Below are positions 1 to 8,317 of a DNA stretch of 64,000 nt, one piece after another. Every line of letters starts with the position of its first letter. Positions within the stretch are counted from its first letter, which is position 1. This stretch comes from Paenibacillus ihbetae (GTDB taxonomy: Bacteria; Bacillota; Bacilli; Paenibacillales; Paenibacillaceae). The notes beneath the pieces are model-generated. The model saw only the letters and a list, made by a program, of their open reading frames with translations, did not search any database and was not told the DNA's origin. The translations under genes were made by a program, and so were the position numbers. The stretch is from positions 558,001 through 622,000 of the forward strand of contig NZ_CP016809.1 in NCBI RefSeq assembly GCF_002741055.1, written 5' to 3'.

Positions 1-1
1 C

Positions 2-487
2 TTGGGCAGCATGTCCAAGACATTAGGTCCCGGCCTGCGCATCGGCTGGATCGTCGGTCCGGAACCGGTCATCGACCGGCTGGCGGATATTAAAATGCAG
101 ACCGACTACGGCTCAAGCGCCTTGTCACAGCATGCGGTAGCCCAGTGGCTGTCCGAGGGGCTGTACGAGGGACATTTGGCGCGGATTCGCGGCGAGCTGA
201 AGCTCCGCAGGGATTACACGCTTCGTTTGTTGGAGGAGGATTATCGCGAGCTCGCCGATTGGAATTGCCCACAGGGTGGATTTTACATATGGCTCCGTCT
301 CAAACAGCCCCTCTCGATTCGTTCCCTGTTCGAGCAAGCGCTGGCTGAAGGCATTCTGCTTAATCCGGGCTTGATCTACGACCGGAACGACCGGCAGCAC
401 CTTAGACTGTCTTATGCGTATGCCTCAATGGAGGAGCTGCGCGAAGGTCTCCGGCGCCTTTCCCGCATGATCCGCGGGTTGGCGTAA
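2..487 (+). CDS. PLP-dependent aminotransferase-fold protein, C-terminal part (MocR/PdxR-like), cut by window edge
   Basis: The frame is open from the left edge and ends at TAA 485-487, so only the last 161 or so residues are present. The first residues, GSMSKTLGPGLRIGW, match the SxSKxxxPGLRxGW segment that carries the PLP-binding lysine in fold-type I aminotransferases. The rest (substrate-side GGFYIWLRL, then a C-terminal LRLSYAYAS) fits the small domain. In MocR/PdxR regulators this domain follows a GntR winged helix, which would lie outside the window, so a plain aminotransferase cannot be excluded. A strong hairpin follows the stop. Confidence 0.8.
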   Translation: MGSMSKTLGPGLRIGWIVGPEPVIDRLADIKMQTDYGSSALSQHAVAQWLSEGLYEGHLARIRGELKLRRDYTLRLLEEDYRELADWNCPQGGFYIWLRLKQPLSIRSLFEQALAEGILLNPGLIYDRNDRQHLRLSYAYASMEELREGLRRLSRMIRGLA

Positions 488-518
488 ACAGAGAATACGA
501 TATACCAATACAATTAAA

Positions 519-555
519 GGCAGCCGGATGAAATGCTATCCGGCTGCCATTTTTA
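519..555 (+). terminator. Rho-independent terminator after the aminotransferase-type gene
   Basis: Perfect 11-bp stem GGCAGCCGGAT / ATCCGGCTGCC with an 8-nt loop, followed by ATTTTTAT. It lies 32 nt after the stop. Confidence 0.85.
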
Positions 556-891
556 TCGAAATGACAGGTAACGTCGAATCCCAAATTCTCCATTTGCATT
601 ATCATATCATACTCGCTATCGTCGGTTCACACATCAAATTGGAAATGACCTTTGGCTGCTCACCATTTGTGAAAACATCAACATACCAGCTTGAAGCCTT
701 ATAAATAAAGGGCTCTTTAGCTTGTTTCCCTCCTCTAAATTAAGCAAAAACAGGCCCGGATTTGTGACGAAACTGGTAACTCTCGTGAAGTTTTGAACAA
801 AGTATGAACTGCCGAAAAACCGCGCCATTACAATGATTTCTCTCATAGCCCCCTCGTTTTGTAACAATTTGCACACATAACGTTAAACACA

Positions 892-920
892 TTGACAAGA
901 ATTTGGATTTTTATGTTATT
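892..920 (+). promoter_or_regulatory. Candidate sigma-A promoter of the qox operon
   Basis: A consensus -35 TTGACA at 892-897 is followed after 17 nt by a poor -10, GTTATT at 915-920. It is about 100 nt upstream of qoxA. The rest of 556-1022 is AT-rich and holds no convincing gene. Confidence 0.35.
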
Positions 921-1022
921 AAAACCTGTTTATGTCTTTTGCAAAGCGTAGCGGAACTTCCTAGTATATAGGTGACAAGAACATTGAATCGAACGAAGCC
1001 GTTTCAAGGAAAGGGGTACATC

Positions 1023-2030
1023 ATGAACAAAAGAGGGCCGTTATTTGCAATGTTTGTAATTTTTACCTTGCTCTTATCGGGATGCAGCTCGCTTACGGTA
1101 TTAAATCCGAAGGGACCGGCTGCCAGAACCCTATCCGATACAATCATATTCTCCATTCTGATGATGATCGGAATTTTGGTTGTAGTTTATGTGCTTTACA
1201 TTTATATGCTCACCAAATACCGGGCGAAAAAATCCAACGAGGGATATGAGCCTCCTCACGAGGAAGGGAACAAATGGCTGGAAATTCTGTGGACGGCCAT
1301 CCCGATCGTGATCGTCGCGATCCTGTCGGTCGTCACGGTTAAGACTACGGTGGCTGTTGAAAAAGTGCCTGAAGGTTATGAGAATCAGAAGCCTCTCGTC
1401 ATTTATGCTTCCTCCTCCAACTGGAAATGGCACTTCAGCTATCCGGAAGAAGGGATCGAAACCGTCAATTACGTTAACATCCCGACCAATCGCCCGATCG
1501 AGTTCAGACTCTACTCGTTCGGTCCGATTACAAGCTTCTGGATTCCACAGCTGCACGGCCAGAAATACGCGATGAGCGATATGGTCACAAAGCTTAACAT
1601 GGTTGCCGACGAGCCGGGCTCCATGCTGGGCCGCAACGCAAACTTCAGCGGTGAAGGCTTCGCCCACATGGAATTCGAGGCGCTGGCTATGTCGCCTTCC
1701 GAGTACGAAGAATGGGTCAAGGACGTGAAGGATACCGCTCCGGAGCTGACACAGGACGAATTCAACAAGCTTCTGAAAACCGAGCATGTCGGAAGAATGA
1801 CTTTCTCGACCAACCACTTGGAGTTCAGCCCTCCGCCTGAAGGACATCATCATGGCGGCGACAGTAACGGCAATGAAGAACACCAGGAACATAAAGAGCT
1901 TCATCCGGACCCTGCCACGACGGAAGAAACGGAGTTCGACAGCGAGAGCAACGTCAATCCGAATGAGCCGCTGCCAACTTCCCCGGCTGAAGAGAGTTCA
2001 ACACATCAACATCAACATGATGGACATTAA
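1023..2030 (+). CDS. qoxA: Cytochrome aa3 quinol oxidase subunit II (QoxA), lipoprotein
   Basis: Subunit II of the menaquinol-oxidising haem-copper terminal oxidase. The start at ATG 1023 is set by AAGGAAAGGGG just upstream; the frame extends 17 codons further to a GTG. The N-terminus is a lipoprotein signal ending in LLLSGCSS, with Cys21 the likely lipidated residue, followed by two membrane helices and a cupredoxin domain. No cysteines are seen where a CuA site would be, which separates quinol from cytochrome c oxidases. The last 60 or so residues form an acidic, histidine-rich tail (GHHHGG ... HQHQHDGH). It is first in a four-gene operon. Confidence 0.95.
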   Translation: MNKRGPLFAMFVIFTLLLSGCSSLTVLNPKGPAARTLSDTIIFSILMMIGILVVVYVLYIYMLTKYRAKKSNEGYEPPHEEGNKWLEILWTAIPIVIVAILSVVTVKTTVAVEKVPEGYENQKPLVIYASSSNWKWHFSYPEEGIETVNYVNIPTNRPIEFRLYSFGPITSFWIPQLHGQKYAMSDMVTKLNMVADEPGSMLGRNANFSGEGFAHMEFEALAMSPSEYEEWVKDVKDTAPELTQDEFNKLLKTEHVGRMTFSTNHLEFSPPPEGHHHGGDSNGNEEHQEHKELHPDPATTEETEFDSESNVNPNEPLPTSPAEESSTHQHQHDGH

Positions 2031-2095
2031 TCTGGAAGCTTTTTGATGCGAAGCGTCCGATCGACTTCATACATCTAGAAAGGAGCTAGGCCTTT

Positions 2096-4039
2096 ATGAA
2101 ATGGGACGAATTTTTCGTTACCGGTGAACCGTTAATTTACGGTGCCATGGTGAGCATTGTTCTCGTCTCGCTCGCAATCCTCTTCGGATTGACCTATTAC
2201 AAGAAATGGGGATATCTTTGGCGGGAATGGCTGACCACCGTGGATCATAAGAAAATCGGTGTCATGTACATCATCTGTGCCCTGATCATGCTGTTCCGCG
2301 GCGGCGTGGACGCGATCATGATGCGCGCGCAGACCGCTGCGCCGGATATGAAGTTTCTTACCGGACAGCACTACAATGAGGTATTTACAACCCATGGCGT
2401 CATCATGATTCTGTTTATGGCGATGCCGTTTATCTTCGGACTTATGAACGTGGTCGTTCCGCTTCAAATTGGAGCGCGCGACGTAGCGTTTCCTAAGCTG
2501 AATGCGATCAGCTTCTGGCTGTTCTTTGCCGGGGCGATGCTGTTCAATATCTCCTTCGTCATTGGAGGATCGCCGGATGCCGGCTGGACCGCATACTTCC
2601 CGCTCGCGAGTATCGAATTCAGTCCGACTGTCGGTAATAACTACTACTCTCTGTCGCTTCAGATCTCGGGGATTGGTACCCTGCTCACAGGCCTTAACTT
2701 TATCGTAACCATCCTCAAGATGCGTGCCAAGGGCATGACTTTAATGCGTATGCCAATGTTTACTTGGTCCGTGCTGATTACGTGTGTCATCATCATCTTT
2801 GCATTCCCGGTTCTTACGATCGCCCTGCTGCTGATGATGTTCGACCGTATCTTCGGCTCCCAGTTCTTCACGATGGCTAATGGCGGTATGGATATGCTGT
2901 GGGCCAACCTGTTCTGGGTATGGGGCCACCCTGAGGTATATATCGTTATTCTGCCGGCGTTCGGCATATTCAGTGAGATTATCTCGACGTTTTCGCGAAA
3001 AAATCTGTACGGCTACAGCTCGATGGTCATGAGTATGGTTGTCATCTCCGGCCTGTCATTCCTCGTCTGGGCTCACCACTTCTATACGATGGGCCAAGGC
3101 GCAATGGTCAACGGCTTCTTCTCGATCACCACGATGGCGATCGCGGTCCCGACAGGTGTCAAAATATTCAACTGGCTCTTTACGCTTCATAAAGGCCGAA
3201 TCAGCTTTACGACGCCGATGCTGTATTCACTCGCCTTCATTCCGATCTTTACGATTGGCGGCGTGACCGGCGTCATGCTGGCTATGGCAAGTGCAGACTA
3301 CCAGTATCACAATACGATGTTCCTGGTTGCCCACTTCCACTACGTGCTTATTCCAGGTGCCGTATTCGCCGTCATTGCCGGCTTCCATTACTGGTTCCCG
3401 AAAGTGTTCGGCTTCCGCCTGAACGAAAAGCTTGGCAAAGCAGCATTCTGGTTTATCGCGATTTCGTTCAACGTCACTTTCTTCCCGCTGTTCTTCCTGG
3501 GACTGATGGGGATGACGCGACGGACGTACACATATTCGGCCGAGACCGGCTTCGGTCCGCTGAACATGCTGTCGATGGTCGGTGCGATCGGCCTTGCGAT
3601 CGGATTTATCCTGCTGGTGTACAACATTTACTGGAGTACGCGTTATCAGCCGCGGGACAAAACGGGCGATCCATGGGATGCACGCGCACTCGAGTGGTCT
3701 ACGCCAAGCCCGGTGCCGGTCTATAACTTTGCCGTTGCGCCAGAGGTTAAAAGCCGCGATGCGTTCTGGTTCTCGAAGAAGAATAACGAGCCGCTGTCGA
3801 ATGAGAAAATTACGAAGATTCATATGCCGAGCAACACCGGAAAGCCGTTTATTCTGGGGATCGCCTTCTTCTTCCTTGGCTTCTTCCTTGTATTCAGCTG
3901 GTGGATTCCATCCATCATCGCCGGTATTGCCGTGCTGATCATATTGGCTACCATGTCCTTCGACCGTGATCATGGCTATTACATTCCGGTTGAAGAGATC
4001 GTTCAAACCGAACAGAAACTGCGGGGTGATACGGTATGA
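2096..4039 (+). CDS. qoxB: Cytochrome aa3 quinol oxidase subunit I (QoxB)
   Basis: Catalytic subunit, 647 residues, usual for QoxB. It carries the low-spin haem, the haem-copper centre and the proton channels. Visible ligands: His100 (TTHG), His278 and Tyr282 in WGHPEVY (CuB and the cross-linked tyrosine), His327-His328 (AHHFY), and His413/His415 in VAHFHYV. The Rbs AAAGGAGC precedes ATG 2096. The protein is rich in membrane helices with a C-terminal extension that ends in further hydrophobic helices. The stop overlaps the qoxC start by 4 nt, so translation is probably coupled. Confidence 0.97.
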   Translation: MKWDEFFVTGEPLIYGAMVSIVLVSLAILFGLTYYKKWGYLWREWLTTVDHKKIGVMYIICALIMLFRGGVDAIMMRAQTAAPDMKFLTGQHYNEVFTTHGVIMILFMAMPFIFGLMNVVVPLQIGARDVAFPKLNAISFWLFFAGAMLFNISFVIGGSPDAGWTAYFPLASIEFSPTVGNNYYSLSLQISGIGTLLTGLNFIVTILKMRAKGMTLMRMPMFTWSVLITCVIIIFAFPVLTIALLLMMFDRIFGSQFFTMANGGMDMLWANLFWVWGHPEVYIVILPAFGIFSEIISTFSRKNLYGYSSMVMSMVVISGLSFLVWAHHFYTMGQGAMVNGFFSITTMAIAVPTGVKIFNWLFTLHKGRISFTTPMLYSLAFIPIFTIGGVTGVMLAMASADYQYHNTMFLVAHFHYVLIPGAVFAVIAGFHYWFPKVFGFRLNEKLGKAAFWFIAISFNVTFFPLFFLGLMGMTRRTYTYSAETGFGPLNMLSMVGAIGLAIGFILLVYNIYWSTRYQPRDKTGDPWDARALEWSTPSPVPVYNFAVAPEVKSRDAFWFSKKNNEPLSNEKITKIHMPSNTGKPFILGIAFFFLGFFLVFSWWIPSIIAGIAVLIILATMSFDRDHGYYIPVEEIVQTEQKLRGDTV

Positions 4040-4632
4040 AAATAGATGCCTCTCAGCCGCTGGAATATGGAACAGAGGAGAACCGTAATCGAATATTTGG
4101 ATTCTGGCTGTTCCTCGGAGCTGAAATTGCGCTCTTTGCTACCTTGTTTACCGTCTACTTCGTCCTCGCAGACCGCCATGCCAGCGGTCCGAGCGGAGCG
4201 GAGATCTTTGAAATTACGCCGGTCCTGCTTGAAACATTCGTGCTCCTGACAAGCAGCTTTACCATCGGCCTTGCGGTTCACGCGATGCGCCTTGGTCTTA
4301 AGAAGCAGATGATGATCTTTATGATCATCACGCTTCTGCTGGGAGCAGGCTTTCTCGGCATCGAAATTTTTGAATTCTTTACGTATGTTCACGAAGGCGT
4401 CACGCTGTCGACCAGTGCCTTCGCATCAAGCTTGTTCACCATTCTGGGTACGCACGGAGCTCACGTGACCTTCGGTCTGCTCTGGGGGATCGCAATCCTC
4501 ATTCAACTCAAGAAGTACGGGCTGGATCACTCTACGGCGAACAAATCCTTTATCTTCTCGCTGTACTGGCACTTCCTCGATGTTGTGTGGATCTTTATCT
4601 TCAGCTTTGTCTATCTGAAAGGACTGATGTGA
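4036..4632 (+). CDS. qoxC: Cytochrome aa3 quinol oxidase subunit III (QoxC)
   Basis: 198 residues with five hydrophobic segments, typical of the short subunit III of quinol oxidases. Landmarks are FGFWLFLGAEIALFATLF near the N-terminus and the glycine/histidine-rich LGTHGAHVTFGLLWG, then HFLDVVWIFIFS at the end. The ATG overlaps the qoxB stop (ATGA type) and qoxD starts 2 nt after its stop. Confidence 0.95.
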   Translation: MKIDASQPLEYGTEENRNRIFGFWLFLGAEIALFATLFTVYFVLADRHASGPSGAEIFEITPVLLETFVLLTSSFTIGLAVHAMRLGLKKQMMIFMIITLLLGAGFLGIEIFEFFTYVHEGVTLSTSAFASSLFTILGTHGAHVTFGLLWGIAILIQLKKYGLDHSTANKSFIFSLYWHFLDVVWIFIFSFVYLKGLM

Positions 4633-4633
4633 C

Positions 4634-4921
4634 ATGTTAAAACAGCTGTTTCCTATCAAGCATGTAGCGGGTTATATATCGTCCCTCATCCTTTCAGCCG
4701 TCGCACTTGTCGTTCTGCTGGATATTCCGGCAGGCTCGAAAATGGCCATTTTGCTGGTAACTGCAGTTTTGCAGGCTGCCGTTCAGCTTATGCTCTTCAT
4801 GCACGTCGGAGAAAGCGACGATAAGAAATCCATCTACATCAATATCATCTATGCCCTTTTCGTTGCGCTAGTGACCATCTTGGGTACGCTGTTCATCTTT
4901 GTATGGGGCTGGTACTCCTAG
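4634..4921 (+). CDS. qoxD: Cytochrome aa3 quinol oxidase subunit IV (QoxD)
   Basis: 95 residues with three hydrophobic helices. The small subunit IV assists assembly of the oxidase around subunit I. Motifs QLMLFMHVGE and the terminal FIFVWGWYS are typical of the CyoD/QoxD family. It is the last gene of the operon and is followed by a terminator 54 nt downstream. Confidence 0.93.
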   Translation: MLKQLFPIKHVAGYISSLILSAVALVVLLDIPAGSKMAILLVTAVLQAAVQLMLFMHVGESDDKKSIYINIIYALFVALVTILGTLFIFVWGWYS

Positions 4922-4974
4922 AACAGGAGTCCGTCGCAGCGCGGCAAATGGAAATTAGGATACATTTAAACTAC

Positions 4975-5020
4975 AAAAAACTGTCCCATTCGTAGGTTTT
5001 CTACGGCGGGACAGTTTTTT
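4975..5020. terminator. Bidirectional terminator between qoxD and the GrpB-like gene
   Basis: 13-bp stem AAAAAACTGTCCC / GGGACAGTTTTTT with a second small stem (CGTAG/CTACG) inside. T-runs on both strands allow it to end both the qox operon and the convergent minus-strand gene. Confidence 0.88.
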
Positions 5021-5161
5021 CATGTTTTCGATCTAAGCCGGTGGAGAATCAGGGCCTAGGGTGCTGCTCTTCTACGCCTTCTCGTTGCCGCCATAACATT
5101 TAACATTAACATAGGAGTTATAACCTTATGATTCCCATAGCATTTAGCAGCAGTTCTAGCC

Positions 5162-5704
5162 TCACGTTTCCCATACGCTTTGGAGCGGTAGTCCCCGTTC
5201 TGTTCGCGCTAAATCAACAACCCGCTGGATAAAGGCCGTTTTGGCTTTCGTATATTCATCCGGATCGGTAGGATACCGTTCCGCCAACAATCGTTTAAGT
5301 TCGCCGTATTCCAGAACCAAATCGGGGTGAGCCCGGAGGTAGTCGCGAAACAGCAATTCTTTTCTTTCGTAAAATCCCTCCTTCGGCAGGATATGCAAGT
5401 GATGCGTGCGCACCCCAGCGTCTTCTTTGATGAATAGATAGCGTCCGGTCATGCCGTTCTCTATGAAGCGGTAGCCTGAACTGCTAAGCAACTCTGTATA
5501 GTCTTGTTCATGAAGCAATGGGTGGACGGCCGCGAACATATCGATGATGGGTTTGGCATCTTGATTCGGTATCGAAGTACTGCCTGCATGCTCGATGGTG
5601 ACGATGTGAGGGGCCAGAATGTGAAGCAATCGGTCTTTCTCTTTCTCGAACTCCAAAGACCATTCGGAGTTGTATGGAACGACTTTGACCACATACCCGG
5701 ACAT
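5162..5704 (-). CDS. GrpB family protein (UPF0157, nucleotidyltransferase fold)
   Basis: 180 residues, full length for the GrpB/UPF0157 family, which has a nucleotidyltransferase-like fold and no settled role. The family signature is clear: VPYNSEWSLEFEKEKDRL near the N-terminus, IEHAGSTSIPNQDAKPIID around residues 38-56 (the G-S-T-S nucleotide-binding turn), then RTHHLHILP and FRDYLRAHPDLVLEYGELK. AAGGAGGATG precedes the start. It appears monocistronic and convergent with qox. Confidence 0.9.
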   Translation of the reverse strand: MSGYVVKVVPYNSEWSLEFEKEKDRLLHILAPHIVTIEHAGSTSIPNQDAKPIIDMFAAVHPLLHEQDYTELLSSSGYRFIENGMTGRYLFIKEDAGVRTHHLHILPKEGFYERKELLFRDYLRAHPDLVLEYGELKRLLAERYPTDPDEYTKAKTAFIQRVVDLARTERGLPLQSVWET

Positions 5705-5823
5705 GGATTCATCCTCCTTCCCTCTTCAGGGGAGCTATATGTAACAGGACATCCAAGTGTATCATTGGAGGTTGGTTATGTCAATTATATCCAGCTAAAA
5801 GAACCAGAATTCCAGACCAAACA

Positions 5824-5870
5824 GGAGGCCTCTTCAAGATCTAGAGATCTTTAGAACAGCCTCCCTTTTG
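5824..5870 (-). terminator. Hairpin downstream of the DHH phosphoesterase gene
   Basis: Outer arms GGAGGC / GCCTCC enclose the inner palindrome AAGATCTAGAGATCTT, just past the minus-strand stop at 5885. The T-tract on the minus strand is short, and there is TTTT on the plus side as well. Confidence 0.55.
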
Positions 5871-5884
5871 ATATGAATACGAGC

Positions 5885-7135
5885 TTAAAGTTCTTCCAGC
5901 AGCTTTTCCTCTTCCATATCGGCTGACAGGGCTAACCGTTCGCCGGAGCGTCTCTGCATCAGCTGATCCTTCAGCATCCGGACGAATGCGTCGTCCCGGG
6001 CGAGCCAGACGCCGTACTGCCGCTTCAAATGCCGCTCCGCTTCATCGAAAGAGCTGAATCGAAACGGCAGCTCCTCCCCGTTCCATTCCACGATCCATTC
6101 TCCGGATCGGCAGTATACGAATACAAGATCCTCCCCCCAGCTCTCATACAGCACACCCGATTCGGAGCCTTTGAGGTTGAATTGATTCCGGTGCGCATCC
6201 AGCCGGATCGGCTCCAATTCGAAAGGCTCGGCTGCAAACAGCCTGTACACCTCTTCCGTAATCGTGCACCCGGACGCCTTGGAATGCCCTCCGCCTCCGT
6301 AGCGCATCGCCACCTCGGATACATCGACATGGTCGTGAATCGTCCGCAGGCTCATTTTCCGGCCCCCCATATTCAAAATGGCGATATAGTCCAGATGCGG
6401 GTAAATCGTCCCCAGCTCACTGGCCAATTCGGAATGATAGGACTCTGCGTATACGATGCCGACGCAGTACTCGTCAACGAAGGTTTGAATGATCTCCCGC
6501 TGCTTGCGCCGGATATAGCGGCCAATCTTGTCCTCCTCCATATCCAGAATCTTTTCTTCAAACTCGTCAAAATAAAATTGGTCCGCACTGCGCAGACGCT
6601 CGACCATCTTCGCTTCAAACTCATCAATGGAAAGCATGTAGAACAGGTCATTCAGCCTTTTGGCTTCCGGCTTCTCTGCCTCCTCCCATTCCCAGGTATC
6701 GTACAGCCGAACGAGCTCCACGAATTGGTCAAGGGATTGTGATTGGTTCAGATGCCCGTGTTGAACGAGATACTCATAGAGCAGGGAGGTTGCCGAGGCC
6801 AATCGCCCGTCCCTGTGCGTCACCATCACCTGGCCCCACATATAATCGTTCAGATGGAGCGCGGTTTTATGATGATCAATAAGCTGAACTTGTCCGCCCT
6901 CCTCCACAAACAGATTCAACTGCTTCTCGATGTCAGGTGCTACCGACAAATCTGTGATGAATAACATGTCGTAGGGATGCTCTTCCAAGGAGAACCGGCT
7001 CAAGTATCTTGCAACCTGCTGGTTCAACCCATTGATCGTGTTGTAACGCACGTCGACTCCGTCGCCGAACGCGCATTTTGCAATAATACCGCAGCCAACG
7101 CCATCCAGGTCGTTATGGCTGTAGAGATGATACAT
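5885..7135 (-). CDS. nrnB: DHH-family oligoribonuclease/phosphoesterase (NrnB-like)
   Basis: The protein begins MYHLYSHNDLDGVGCG and has the catalytic DHH triad at about residues 87-89 (LIDHHKT), then a DHHA1-type RGGGGHSKAS-like glycine run (GGGGHSKASG). The overall sequence recalls B. subtilis NrnB (YngD), which degrades short RNA oligonucleotides and nanoRNA in the cytoplasm with metal ions. The start at 7135 is chosen because AAGGAGG lies 10 nt upstream; an in-frame ATG exists 18 codons earlier without a better site. The product would be 416 residues. It is probably monocistronic. Confidence 0.85.
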   Translation of the reverse strand: MYHLYSHNDLDGVGCGIIAKCAFGDGVDVRYNTINGLNQQVARYLSRFSLEEHPYDMLFITDLSVAPDIEKQLNLFVEEGGQVQLIDHHKTALHLNDYMWGQVMVTHRDGRLASATSLLYEYLVQHGHLNQSQSLDQFVELVRLYDTWEWEEAEKPEAKRLNDLFYMLSIDEFEAKMVERLRSADQFYFDEFEEKILDMEEDKIGRYIRRKQREIIQTFVDEYCVGIVYAESYHSELASELGTIYPHLDYIAILNMGGRKMSLRTIHDHVDVSEVAMRYGGGGHSKASGCTITEEVYRLFAAEPFELEPIRLDAHRNQFNLKGSESGVLYESWGEDLVFVYCRSGEWIVEWNGEELPFRFSSFDEAERHLKRQYGVWLARDDAFVRMLKDQLMQRRSGERLALSADMEEEKLLEEL

Positions 7136-7246
7136 AATACAGCATCCTCCTTGCAGGTCGTATATAGAATCAATCAGGACAATCTCCACACCATACGATT
7201 CCCTAATATCTTCCGTTTTAATCCCTAAATCAGATGACTGCGATCA

Positions 7247-7278
7247 ACAAAAAAAGAAGCGTATGCGTGATACGCTTC
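7247..7278 (-). terminator. Terminator of hmoA
   Basis: 9-bp stem GAAGCGTAT / ATACGCTTC with a 5-nt loop, followed on the minus strand by CTTTTTTTGTT. It lies 28 nt past the hmoA stop. Confidence 0.88.
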
Positions 7279-7306
7279 CTCGTTCAAGAATGCAGCTATG
7301 ATCGGA

Positions 7307-7645
7307 TTACGCCTGTTGAACTGGCCTTGGACCTTTCGTAGCCTTAACCTCATACATGGCGTGGCTGGAGCTGACGATATGCTCGGGCTGCGGCTTGCCG
7401 CGGGAATCGCGGTGCCCTTGAATATGAGCCGGGCTGGTCTCCCAACGCTTCCAGGCTTCCTTGTCTTCCCAACGGATCATGACGATCACTTCTTCGGTCT
7501 CATCGCTGCGCTTGGCATTCTTAACGAGAACGCTCAGATCGATAAATCCTTCGATTTCTTCAATCGGTCCGGGCTTACTGAAGCGCTCGACAACAAGATG
7601 CGAGGTGCCGGCTTTTACGACGATGGTTTTCGTTTCAATTAACAT
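7307..7645 (-). CDS. hmoA: Haem-degrading monooxygenase, HmoA type (ABM/IsdG superfamily)
   Basis: 112 residues forming an antibiotic-biosynthesis-monooxygenase (ABM) domain. The block VIVMIRWEDKEAWKRWETSP followed by AHIQGH matches HmoA of B. subtilis, a haem monooxygenase that releases iron. Trp59, Trp65 and His74/His78 are visible. The N-terminal Asn of classical IsdG is replaced (ETKTI), as I recall is also the case in HmoA. The start at 7645 follows TTAAAGGAGTGCTTCC. A Fur box in the promoter spacer supports iron control. The family call is firm, the exact substrate less so. Confidence 0.85.
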   Translation of the reverse strand: MLIETKTIVVKAGTSHLVVERFSKPGPIEEIEGFIDLSVLVKNAKRSDETEEVIVMIRWEDKEAWKRWETSPAHIQGHRDSRGKPQPEHIVSSSHAMYEVKATKGPRPVQQA

Positions 7646-7691
7646 ATTCGGAAGCACTCCTTTAAGGATAATACGATAACATAATAACTCC

Positions 7692-7721
7692 ATTCTAGAT
7701 GATAACGATTATCATTGTCAA
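7692..7721 (-). promoter_or_regulatory. Sigma-A promoter of hmoA with a Fur box in the spacer
   Basis: On the minus strand TTGACA (7716-7721) and TAGAAT (7692-7697) are 18 nt apart. The spacer holds TGATAATCGTTATCA (7700-7714), one base off the 7-1-7 Fur palindrome TGATAATNATTATCA. Fur-Fe bound there would block RNA polymerase, so hmoA should be induced under iron starvation. Confidence 0.88.
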
Positions 7722-7747
7722 ATTGAACGGTGATTTCTGTATAAAAG

Positions 7748-7785
7748 AAAGGTCTGGTCAGCAACCTGATTGCTGACCAGACCTT
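7748..7785 (-). terminator. Terminator of the rhodanese-like gene
   Basis: Perfect stem of about 16 bp, AAAGGTCTGGTCAGCAA against TTGCTGACCAGACCTT, with a 5-nt loop. On the minus strand it is followed by TCTTTTAT. It begins immediately after the stop codon. Confidence 0.9.
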
Positions 7786-7787
7786 TA

Positions 7788-8174
7788 TCAATTTAGCGTT
7801 GGACGCCGAACGGCTTGGCACCCCTTACAGTCTTCCTGCAGATAGGAAAGGCTCCGAAACCCTGCCTTTTTCAGTTTACGCGCCGCACGGAAGCCCTCGG
7901 AACGCTTGGGTGTTACGATTACGACATGATCGCCCGGGCGAAGCTCTTTCTCCCACACATAAGGTAATCTTCCGAGCGAAATATTGATCATTTCTTTATG
8001 CGGGTCCGGCGTAAACTCGGAGACATCGCGGACATCCAGCAGCTTCAAATCCGGGCATTCCTTCCTCGCTTGCTGCAGGTCGCTGCACTTCATCAGCCGC
8101 AAGTCGGCGATCGGCACATAGCGCCGGTATAGAACGATAAAGGCCGCTATTAAGAAGGCAAATGCAATCAGCAT
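7788..8174 (-). CDS. Membrane-anchored rhodanese-like protein lacking the usual active-site Cys
   Basis: 128 residues. An N-terminal membrane helix (LIAFAFLIAAFIVLY) is followed by a rhodanese domain (LLDVRDVSEFTPDPHKEMINI ... then AARKLKKAGF). Rhodaneses carry catalytic Cys in a CxxGxRS loop; here the loop reads VVIVTPKRSEG and has no Cys, so sulfur transfer by that route is unlikely. A CKGC motif near the C-terminus (LQEDCKGCQAV) could supply thiols. GGGGGAGTGCTTCC precedes ATG 8174. The promoter carries a CsoR/CstR-like palindrome. Confidence 0.8.
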   Translation of the reverse strand: MLIAFAFLIAAFIVLYRRYVPIADLRLMKCSDLQQARKECPDLKLLDVRDVSEFTPDPHKEMINISLGRLPYVWEKELRPGDHVVIVTPKRSEGFRAARKLKKAGFRSLSYLQEDCKGCQAVRRPTLN

Positions 8175-8266
8175 GGAAGCACTCCCCCAGTATTGGTTAT
8201 TCGTGCCCTGGCTGATCCTCGCCAGGGGACCGACAGATCAAGCGATGGTTTACTTCAACGCTTCTC

Positions 8267-8310
8267 TACCCGTACGGGTATATCGTATGTGCTTCCCTGC
8301 CAAATGTCAA
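8267..8310 (-). promoter_or_regulatory. Promoter of the rhodanese-like gene with an overlapping 14-nt palindrome
   Basis: On the minus strand TTGACA (8305-8310), 17 nt, TACGAT (8282-8287), then the perfect palindrome TACCCGTACGGGTA (8267-8280) covering the expected transcription start. TACCC-GGGTA arms resemble operators of the CsoR/CstR repressor family (copper or persulfide sensing). The promoter lies at the end of bioB. Confidence 0.7.
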
Positions 8311-8317
8311 CCCATGT

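Noticed and set aside
634..876. 80-codon minus-strand frame upstream of qoxA
   Set aside because: No ribosome binding site, unusual composition, lies in the AT-rich promoter region.
1131..1904. 257-codon minus-strand frame within qoxA
   Set aside because: Antisense to a clear oxidase gene, His/Arg-rich low-likelihood protein without a site.
3227..4006. 259-codon minus-strand frame within qoxB
   Set aside because: Mirror of the coding frame of a certain gene; no domain.
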